63,658 nucleotides of DNA from Bacillus subtilis subsp. subtilis. GTDB lineage: Bacteria; Pseudomonadota; Gammaproteobacteria; Xanthomonadales; Xanthomonadaceae. The stretch lies in NCBI GenBank assembly GCA_021733645.1, contig JAHREJ010000024.1:1-63658 (forward strand), written 5' to 3'. The translations under genes were made by a program, and so were the position numbers. Every line of letters starts with the position of its first letter. The first letter of the stretch is position 1. The notes beneath the pieces were generated by a model, which was not told the DNA's origin, searched no databases, and saw nothing but the letters and a program-made list of their open reading frames with translations. Positions 57,560 through 63,658 of this stretch are shown here, in pieces.

Positions 57560-59629
57560 ATGCAAGACAAGATCCTTCAAGCCCTGCGCCGCAACGCGGC
57601 CGATGATGCCGTGCAGCTTGCGCGCCAGTGGACCGCCGCCGAGCCGGAGCAGCCGCAGGCGCACCGCTGGCTGGCACTGTCGTTGCAGCAGCAGGGCCAG
57701 TTCGATGCCGCCCAGGACAGCCTGCAGCAGGCGCTGGCGCTGGCCCCGGACAACGCCGACCTGCACCTGCAGCACGCCGGCCTGCTGCTGGCGCTGCGCC
57801 AGTTCGACGCCGCCGGTTCGGCGCTGGACCGCACGGCCTCGCTCAACCCCAATGAACTGGCCGCCTACCTGATGCAGGCGCACATGGCGCTGCTCCGCAA
57901 CGACGTGGACGAAGCCGAGCGCATCACCCGCACGGCCATCCGCCTGGATGAGGACAGCCCCGAGCTGGCCGCGTTGAACGGCATGATCGCGCTGCGCCGC
58001 GGCGATGGCGATCGTGCGCTGGCACTGCTTTCGGCGGCCGCGCGCGCGCTGCCCGACGACCCGCGGGTGCTGTACGCGCTGGGCTTTGCCTACATGAGCA
58101 AGGACATGCTGGCCTTCGCCGAACAGGCGTTCCGCCGCGTGCTAGAGCTCAACCCGGCGGTCACCTCGCTGCGTGCGCTGCTGGTGCAGCTGGCCCTGCG
58201 CCAGGGCAACAGCGAATCGGCCGCGGCCACGCTGCGCCAGGTGCTGGCCCAGCCCGATGGCGATACCCCGGCCATGCGTCGCCTGGCCGGTGAGCTGGAG
58301 CTGCAGTCCGGGCAGCCGTTGCAGGCGCTGGACCACCTGTTGCCGGTACTGGAGCAGTCGCCCGGCGACCGCCACACCCTGCAACTGCTGCTGATGGCCT
58401 GGCAACGCCTGGGCCGCGAACAGCAGGCGCGCGACACCCTGGATGCGGCGCTGGACACCCACCCGCAGCTGCACGACCTGTGGCTGGCACGGCTGTCGAT
58501 CGAGGCGGTGGGCAGCGCCGAGGCCGTCGCCGTCGGCGAGCGTTGGCTGCAGGCCATGCCGGCGCACCTGCCGGCGCTGGAAACGCGCCTGCGCCTGCAT
58601 GACATGTCCGGTGAAGGCGAGGCGGCCGAAGCGATGGCACGCCGCATCGTGGCGCTCGAACCCGGCCGGGTCAGTGGTGAAAGCCGCATCGTGGAGGCGC
58701 TGCTGGCGCGCGACCCGCAGGCGGCCATCGCGCACGTGCAGGACATCCACGACAGCGCACCGGACACGGCCAAGCCCTCCCTGCGCGCCTGGCTGGGCGC
58801 GATCCAGGACCAGGCCGGGCGGCCCGCCGAGGCCCTGGCCACCTGGCTGGGCGTGCACGCAGCAGAAGCCAGCCAGCGTCTGCCGCTGCCGCCGCAGGCC
58901 AAGGCGCCGTTGAGCTGGCCGGACCTGGGTACCATCAGCGAGGACACCCTGGCCCGCCCGATGCTGGTATGGGGCGCGCCCGGCTCGGGCGTGGAGCGGG
59001 TGGTGGCGGCGATCGCGGCCGCCAGCACGGTGCTGCGTGGCGATCGCTTCGGCGAAAACCCGCCCAACGATGCCTTCCAGAACTACCACACCCTGCAGGA
59101 CCTCTCCACCGGCGCACTCAGCCCTGAGCAGCTGGTGTCCCAGTGGCGCGAGCAGCTGCCGCTGCGCGGCCTGGACGATGCCAACGTGATCGACTGGCTG
59201 CTGTGGTGGGACAACGCGCTGCTGTGGGCGCTGCGCCCGCAACTGCCCGAGGGACGCCTGCTGGTGGTGCTGCGCGACCCGCGCGACATGCTGCTGCACT
59301 GGTTGGCCTATGGCGCGCCGGCACCGTTGGCGGTCAATGGCATCGACGAAGCCGCCGAATGGCTGGCGCGTTCGCTGGCCCAGGTGGCCACCCTGCATGA
59401 GCAGGATCTGTACCCGCATGCGCTGATCAACATCGACGGCATCGGCAACGATCCGGCGGTGATGGCCGAGCACCTGAGCCGCCTGTTCGGCATGCGCTTC
59501 CCACCGGCGTCCACGCTGGGTCCGGCGCGCCTGCCGGCCGGTCACTGGCGCCAGTATCGCGAGGTGATGGCCGCGCAGTTCGCGCTGCTCACCCCGGTCG
59601 CCGTCCGCCTTGGTTATCCGGAAGAATGA
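57560..59629 (+). CDS. TPR-repeat protein with C-terminal sulfotransferase-like domain
   Basis: A 689-residue cytoplasmic fusion. Residues 1 to about 440 are successive TPR repeats (LALSLQQQGQFDAAQDSLQQALALAPDN and similar). The C-terminal 220 residues resemble a sulfotransferase domain: MLVWGAPGSGVERVVAAI is the PAPS-binding-like loop, and LLVVLRDPRDMLLHWLAYG is the typical second block. TPR-sulfotransferase fusions often modify proteins or surface glycans; the target here is unknown. The ATG at 57560 is the first that does not run into the upstream hydrolase gene. Confidence 0.85.
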   Translation: MQDKILQALRRNAADDAVQLARQWTAAEPEQPQAHRWLALSLQQQGQFDAAQDSLQQALALAPDNADLHLQHAGLLLALRQFDAAGSALDRTASLNPNELAAYLMQAHMALLRNDVDEAERITRTAIRLDEDSPELAALNGMIALRRGDGDRALALLSAAARALPDDPRVLYALGFAYMSKDMLAFAEQAFRRVLELNPAVTSLRALLVQLALRQGNSESAAATLRQVLAQPDGDTPAMRRLAGELELQSGQPLQALDHLLPVLEQSPGDRHTLQLLLMAWQRLGREQQARDTLDAALDTHPQLHDLWLARLSIEAVGSAEAVAVGERWLQAMPAHLPALETRLRLHDMSGEGEAAEAMARRIVALEPGRVSGESRIVEALLARDPQAAIAHVQDIHDSAPDTAKPSLRAWLGAIQDQAGRPAEALATWLGVHAAEASQRLPLPPQAKAPLSWPDLGTISEDTLARPMLVWGAPGSGVERVVAAIAAASTVLRGDRFGENPPNDAFQNYHTLQDLSTGALSPEQLVSQWREQLPLRGLDDANVIDWLLWWDNALLWALRPQLPEGRLLVVLRDPRDMLLHWLAYGAPAPLAVNGIDEAAEWLARSLAQVATLHEQDLYPHALINIDGIGNDPAVMAEHLSRLFGMRFPPASTLGPARLPAGHWRQYREVMAAQFALLTPVAVRLGYPEE

Positions 59630-59639
59630 GGACCCCCGC

Positions 59640-60251
59640 ATGCGCCTGAGCAGCACCAGCCTCCACAACGGCCAGCCGATCGCGGCCGAATTCGCCGCCG
59701 GCGACGCCAGCGGTTTCGCCGCCAACCGCAACCCGCAGTTGGCCTGGAGCGAGGTGCCGCAGGGCACCCGTTCGTTCGCGCTGCTGTGCGTTGACCCGGA
59801 TGTGCCGACCGTACCGGAAACGGTCGGTCGCCAGGACTGCGCCGTGCCGCGCGACCAGCCGCGTGCGGATTTCGTGCACTGGGCGATGGCCGATATCCCG
59901 GCCAGCGTCCAGGACATTGCCGCCGGCAGCTGCAGCGAAGGCTTCACGGTCAAGGGCAAGCCGGCGCCGGCCGGTCCGGCCGGGTCGCGCCAGGGCCTGA
60001 ACGACTTCACCGGCTGGTTTGCCGGCAACCCGGACATGGCCGGGCAGTACCTGGGCTATGACGGCCCGTACCCGCCGTTCAACGACGAGCGCGTGCACCG
60101 GTACTTCTTCCGTGTGTTCGCCCTCGACGTGGCGCAGCTGGACCTGCCCACTCCGTTCACCGCCGCCGACGTGCACCGGGCGATGCACGGCCATGTGCTG
60201 GCCGAGGCCGCATTGCATGGCACCTACACGTTGAATCCCGCGCTGGCGTAA
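59640..60251 (+). CDS. YbhB/YbcL-family PEBP (Raf-kinase-inhibitor-like) protein
   Basis: A 203-residue phosphatidylethanolamine-binding-protein-like fold. Motifs are NPQLAWSEVPQGTRSFALLCVDPDVPT, FVHWAMADIP and YDGPYPPFNDERVHRYFFRVFAL. No signal peptide is present, so it is cytosolic. Bacterial members have no agreed role. The gene lies 10 bp after the TPR-sulfotransferase gene with AGGA at the start, so the two are probably co-transcribed. Confidence 0.9.
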   Translation: MRLSSTSLHNGQPIAAEFAAGDASGFAANRNPQLAWSEVPQGTRSFALLCVDPDVPTVPETVGRQDCAVPRDQPRADFVHWAMADIPASVQDIAAGSCSEGFTVKGKPAPAGPAGSRQGLNDFTGWFAGNPDMAGQYLGYDGPYPPFNDERVHRYFFRVFALDVAQLDLPTPFTAADVHRAMHGHVLAEAALHGTYTLNPALA

Positions 60252-60313
60252 CCGGCGATGTGGCGTACGGCCATCCGTGTGTGGCCGGACCGTCCAGAAT
60301 CTGGTCATGCCGG

Positions 60314-60453
60314 GGGTGACCGCACGCCGAGCCCCGCAGCGGCCGGCAGGCCCCTGGGCAAATGTCCCCCGGCCGCCGCCTGCGGCGACGGCCTCCTCCT
60401 TTACTTTGCCCTGGGGCCTGCCGGCCGCTGCGGGACTCGGCGTGCGGTCACCC
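60314..60453. repeat. Large inverted repeat with 49-bp arms
   Basis: The left arm (60314-60362) and right arm (60405-60453) are 49 bp each and differ at two positions. They start GGGTGACCGCACGCCGAG and end in GGGCAAA before a 42-bp spacer. The spacer itself holds a small hairpin (GCCGC-CT-GCGGC). It fills most of the 403-bp gap 60252-60654, which holds no gene. Confidence 0.9.
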
Positions 60454-60654
60454 GGGCACTGCTCTCGGCCGCCAGTGGTCTGGACACGCGGTGGCGAGAA
60501 GAATCCAAAAAAGGCCGGCCCATTGAACGGGCCCCGCCTTGACCCTTGGCGGGCATTCCAGACGTGGCACGGGTTGTCTGCCCAACCGAGGCCGCCTAAG
60601 CTCGGCGGCGATGGTCTGCCCATGACACTTGCCGCGGCACAGGAATCGACGAAG

Positions 60655-61593
60655 ATGCGCAGCGCCTGTCTTGCCGCACTGGCGGCCTTTTGTCTATCGG
60701 CTCTTCCCCGCGTGGGTGTTTCGGCGGAGACAGCCTATTCAGAAGAAGTGCCTCTATGGCCCGAGCCGTCTCAGGTTCTGAAGGAGGGAATCAGGGAACT
60801 TGCCGGGGAGCCGTGGGCGCTCACCCGTCCGACATTCCTGGTCTATCGCCCGCAGGCCACGTCGGTGCGCGCTGCCATCCTCGTTTTCCCGGGAGGCGGC
60901 TACAAGGCGCTGGCAGTTGGACCCAACAGCACGATCGGACGCGACGGGGCCGATGTCTGCCGGTGGCTGACCGATACCGGGATCACCTGCATCCTGGTGA
61001 AGTACCGCGTGCCAAACACCGGCTGCAACTGGAACCAGGAAACCGGGAGGCACGAAACACCCCATGTACCGATGGCGTTGCAAGACGCGCAAAGGGCGGT
61101 TTCGCTCGTTCGGTTCCATGCCGCCGAGTACGACATCGACCCGAACAGGATCGGCGTCATGGGGTTCTCGGCCGGTGGCAACCTTGCGGTCTTGTCCAGC
61201 ACGGCGTTCGACGCGCGCGCCTATGCTCCGTTCGATGCGGTGGACCTGATCAGCAGTCGTCCCGACTTTGCCATCCCTGTTTACCCGGGGCACCTGACGA
61301 TGGAGCACAAGAACAAGACGCCCAGGGCCATCGCGGCGCAAGAGCTGAACACCGATATTGTCGTTTCAACGGCCGTGCCTCCAACACTGCTGATACACGC
61401 CAAAGACGATGCTGTCGATCCGGTTCACTACGCTGAGGTGTATGAGCGGGAACTGCGGAAGGCCGGTGTCGACGTTGAGCTCCATGTCTACGAAACCGGC
61501 GGGCATGCCTTCGGGGTTCGGAAGCAGGGCAAGGATTCGGACCGATGGACACAGGATGCGGTTCGGTGGCTGCGCAGGATCAAGGTCCTCTGA
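60655..61593 (+). CDS. Secreted alpha/beta hydrolase, esterase (xylan-esterase-like)
   Basis: A 312-residue exported hydrolase. The signal peptide is MRSACLAALAAFCLSALPRVGVSA. The oxyanion motif is FPGGGYKALA, the nucleophile elbow GFSAGGNLA, the acid lies in AKDDAVDP and the histidine in GGHAFGV. The fold matches polysaccharide-deacetylating or feruloyl-esterase-like hydrolases; the substrate is unknown. The ATG at 60655 follows AGGA; 60622 is an alternative. Codon use is less GC-biased than its neighbours (for example aac, gtt, gaa and aca codons), and a large inverted repeat precedes it, so recent gain is possible. Confidence 0.88.
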   Translation: MRSACLAALAAFCLSALPRVGVSAETAYSEEVPLWPEPSQVLKEGIRELAGEPWALTRPTFLVYRPQATSVRAAILVFPGGGYKALAVGPNSTIGRDGADVCRWLTDTGITCILVKYRVPNTGCNWNQETGRHETPHVPMALQDAQRAVSLVRFHAAEYDIDPNRIGVMGFSAGGNLAVLSSTAFDARAYAPFDAVDLISSRPDFAIPVYPGHLTMEHKNKTPRAIAAQELNTDIVVSTAVPPTLLIHAKDDAVDPVHYAEVYERELRKAGVDVELHVYETGGHAFGVRKQGKDSDRWTQDAVRWLRRIKVL

Positions 61594-61675
61594 ATCCCCC
61601 GCCACGCCCGCATCGGGCCGCTCATCCAGGGCATCTACAGCGTGTCCCTGGGTGGTGGGACCGTGTGCGGCCATG

Positions 61676-61739
61676 AAAAAGCCCCCGGAGGCTGGAGGGA
61701 TGTCCAACTTCCGGGGGCCATTCAAAGGGCCGCGCCTTT
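61676..61739 (-). terminator. Rho-independent terminator between convergent genes
   Basis: GCCCCCGGA (61681-61689) pairs with TCCGGGGGC (61710-61718). On the minus strand it is followed by UUUUU (61680-61676), which makes a good terminator for the META gene. A second small stem, AAAGG/CCTTT, lies at 61725-61739. Confidence 0.8.
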
Positions 61740-61745
61740 GGGTCG

Positions 61746-62585
61746 TTACTTCTTTACCGTTTCCGACTCGACCACCATGTCCAGCACATAGGCCAGCGAT
61801 GAGCCATCGGCCGGCGGGTTGGCGATCTTGTAGCGCTTCACGCGCACCACGTTGCGCACGCCGTCTTCGTGGGTATACCCCTCGATGGTGCCGTAGAAGT
61901 TCTCGAACGCACCCGGGGTACCCTGCTTGAGGCCCTTGTCGTCGAAGGCCACTTCGCGGGTCTGCAGGCACTGCATGTTCGGAATCATCGGGTGCGAGCA
62001 GGGCTTGGTCTGCGCGGCCACTTCCAGGAACACGGTTTCGCCGGCGCCGCCGTAGCGGGTTTCAGCGGTGGGCTCCGGGTTGAACACCAGCACCTCGCCG
62101 GCAGCGGTGTGCAGGGTCAGCTGGCCCTGGCCGGCCAGCTCGGCCTTGAGCGTGCCTTCCAGGCGCGAACCCACGGCCTGGTCCAGCGCCATCAGCGCCT
62201 TGTCTGGGCAGGCCATCAGGGTGGAGGCCATCGGCGAAACGGTCAGCGTGCCGTCGGCCAGCGTGTAGCTGCCGCCCATGCGGTTGCAGGTGTTGCTGAC
62301 CGACAGGCGACCCTCATTGAAGTCCAGCGTCACCGGCTTGTCGGCACGGGCAAACAGCGCGTCCACGCGCTTGCCGCTGGCATCGGTGGCGCTGTCGAGC
62401 AGCCAGTGGTTGCCTTGCAGACGCTGCGCGTCCAGCTTCGCGGCGGCCTGGGTATCGGCCGCCGCGGTCGGTGCCGGGGCCAGCTCATCGCGGCCGGTGC
62501 CGGCCGGGGCGTTGGTGGACGGGTTGCTGCAGGCGGCCATCAGGGCCAGCGGCAGGATCAGCATCAGGTTGCGGGTGCGGTTCAT
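61746..62585 (-). CDS. META-domain (HslJ-like) lipoprotein
   Basis: A 279-residue lipoprotein with signal peptide and lipobox MAAC (Cys19), then a META/HslJ domain: LQGNHWLLDSATDASGKRV, VTLDFNEGRLSVSNTCNRMGGSYTLADGTLTV. The C-terminal third (VFLEVAAQTKPCSHPMIPNMQCLQTREV) resembles a DUF4377 domain. HslJ is linked to heat stress and novobiocin resistance in E. coli; a role in envelope stress is inferred. The ATG at 62585 has AAGGAG six bases upstream; the ATG at 62591 touches the ribosome site and was rejected. Confidence 0.87.
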   Translation of the reverse strand: MNRTRNLMLILPLALMAACSNPSTNAPAGTGRDELAPAPTAAADTQAAAKLDAQRLQGNHWLLDSATDASGKRVDALFARADKPVTLDFNEGRLSVSNTCNRMGGSYTLADGTLTVSPMASTLMACPDKALMALDQAVGSRLEGTLKAELAGQGQLTLHTAAGEVLVFNPEPTAETRYGGAGETVFLEVAAQTKPCSHPMIPNMQCLQTREVAFDDKGLKQGTPGAFENFYGTIEGYTHEDGVRNVVRVKRYKIANPPADGSSLAYVLDMVVESETVKK

Positions 62586-62656
62586 GGACATCTCCTTGGG
62601 AACCCGGGGAAAAACGGTGCAGCGTGGAAAGCGGGGTCGACGCGGGACGGCCGCGT

Positions 62657-63451
62657 TCAGTTGCCAGCAGGCAACCACAACAGCAGCGCCGCGCCGAGCG
62701 CGATGCGATAGAACGCAAATGCAGTGAACTTGTGCGATTTGATGTAGCCCAGCAGCCACTTCACTACGACGAAACCGGTGACGGCCGCGGCAAGGAAGGC
62801 CACACCCACGTCGGTCCAGTTCTCGTTGCCGAGCTTGCCGTCCTTGGCCATCTCCAGGAAGGCGTAGGCGCTGGCGGCGAACATGGTGGGAATGCCGACC
62901 AGGAACACGAACTCGGTGGCCGCCGCGCGCCGGCTCAGGCCGAACAGCATGGCGATGAAGATGGCCGCGGCCGAGCGCGAGGTGCCCGGGAACACCCCGG
63001 CCACCACCTGCGCCAGGCCCACCAGGATGGCCACCTTCCAGGTCACCTCGTCACGATCGGGCAGGCGCGCGCTGTAGGTTTCCACCAGGATCATCCACAA
63101 GCCGCCGATGATCAGCGCCCACGCCACCGGGGTGACCGTCTCGGGCAGTTCCCAGCCGGCCAGGCGCACCGGCAGGCCCACCACCGCGGTGACCAGGAAG
63201 GCCGCGCCCAGCTTCATCACGTAGTCGCGGTTGGCGCGCTCGTGCAGCCCGGTGGCCAGCGTCCACAGACGCTGGCGGAACACCAGGGTGATGGCCAGGA
63301 TCGCACCGGCCTGGATCACGATGTTGAAGAAGTCCGAGCGCGCGCCCAGCCAATGCTGGGCGATCAGCAGGTGGCCGGTGCTGGAGATCGGGAGGAATTC
63401 GGTAAGGCCTTCGAGGATGCCCAACAACAGGGCAGAGAGCAGGTCGGACAT
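62657..63451 (-). CDS. uppP: Undecaprenyl-diphosphate phosphatase
   Basis: A 264-residue integral membrane protein that dephosphorylates undecaprenyl diphosphate to recycle the lipid carrier of the cell wall; extra copies confer bacitracin resistance. The two conserved segments are GILEGLTEFLPISSTGHLL and VVAGVFPGTSRSAAA, each containing the catalytic Glu/Ser or Arg residues. About seven hydrophobic helices follow. The start at 63451 (MSDLLSALL) matches the family; an ATG at 63493 would add 14 residues. The leader contains two hairpins. Confidence 0.95.
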   Translation of the reverse strand: MSDLLSALLLGILEGLTEFLPISSTGHLLIAQHWLGARSDFFNIVIQAGAILAITLVFRQRLWTLATGLHERANRDYVMKLGAAFLVTAVVGLPVRLAGWELPETVTPVAWALIIGGLWMILVETYSARLPDRDEVTWKVAILVGLAQVVAGVFPGTSRSAAAIFIAMLFGLSRRAAATEFVFLVGIPTMFAASAYAFLEMAKDGKLGNENWTDVGVAFLAAAVTGFVVVKWLLGYIKSHKFTAFAFYRIALGAALLLWLPAGN

Positions 63452-63505
63452 CGGGGGCTGGGACTCGGAATGGATGAAATCGCGGTAAAGCATAAAACAT
63501 CAAAC

Positions 63506-63555
63506 GCCGCACCAAATGTGTGCGTGGTGCGGCCGTTGCACCGTTGTGGTGCAAC
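63506..63555 (-). promoter_or_regulatory. Two hairpins in the uppP leader, terminator-like
   Basis: In transcript order the first stem is GTTGCACC/GGTGCAAC (63555-63535) and the second is GCCGCACCA/TGGTGCGGC (63533-63506). The second is followed by GTTTGATGTTTT, a U-rich tail. The shared GCACC/GGTGC cores would allow the two stems to exchange partners. Confidence 0.55.
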
Positions 63556-63658
63556 AGGTTCAGCGACTGGCAGGGGGTTCACCCATGAAAATCAACAACT
63601 TGTGAAGACTGGAAAGTTGTCACGGCGATTGCTCTACCCAAAGACGCAATCATCCATC
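63556..63658. other. Right edge, no gene recognised
   Basis: I see no convincing reading frame. A short frame ATGAAAATCAACAACTTG-TGA at 63585-63605 has AGGGGG upstream but encodes only MKINNL. It may be a leader peptide or chance. Confidence 0.4.

Noticed and set aside
63585..63605. Six-codon leader peptide MKINNL
   Set aside because: It has a possible ribosome site but is too short to support, and no gene follows before the window ends.

Overview
The window looks like a chromosomal segment of a Stenotrophomonas-type member of the Xanthomonadaceae. The DNA is very GC-rich. The genes are typical of that family: a 900-residue PlsB, a tandem-domain methylglyoxal synthase, I78-type inhibitor lipoproteins and a one-chain indolepyruvate ferredoxin oxidoreductase. 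The intergenic spaces are full of GTAG-headed palindromes of the SMAG/REP type known from Stenotrophomonas. I see no phage, plasmid, insertion sequence, rRNA or tRNA genes.

Layout. 1-701 is a tandem array of SMAG palindromes (56-bp period). 702-12809 carries housekeeping and envelope genes: yceH, an acid-phosphatase lipoprotein, pyrF, a trypsin-like protease, a lipoprotein plus plsB, ttcA, rdgC, a YgjP-type metallopeptidase and a double-domain methylglyoxal synthase. A second SMAG array (54-bp period) fills 12813-13315. Then come gltD/gltB on the minus strand, and a zone to about 26.6 kb with three small I78-type inhibitor lipoproteins, topoisomerase IB, a dehydrogenase with a Lys/Ala-rich tail, a serine hydrolase and a BlaI/M56 sensor pair with two operator-like dyads. 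26688-30286 is a YprB-like nuclease/YprA-like helicase pair resembling the B. subtilis MrfAB repair system.

The most interesting region is 31631-44157. Nine minus-strand genes lie head to tail: two TldD-like metalloprotease paralogs with twin-arginine leaders, a leaderless TldE/PmbA partner, a DUF4159 protein, a MoxR ATPase, a DUF58 protein, a BatA-type membrane protein, a large membrane protein with a His/Asp-rich segment, and one more membrane protein. I infer one envelope-facing module joining a MoxR chaperone/VWA-like system to an exported TldD/E protease.

The rest holds a DUF938 methyltransferase, the oxidoreductase, a Ycf46-like AAA protein opposite a ParA-SixA pair, and a plus-strand run of envelope and lipid genes (YceI, phospholipase D, thioesterase, PlsC-type acyltransferase, YheT-type hydrolase, TPR-sulfotransferase, PEBP). 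A 49-bp-armed inverted repeat and a compositionally atypical esterase follow. The window ends with a META-domain lipoprotein and uppP, whose leader carries two consecutive hairpins.

Stretches of more than 300 bases without a gene are 1-701 (SMAG array), 12810-13331 (SMAG array) and 60252-60654 (inverted repeat). All functions are read from motifs and family resemblance; no search was run.
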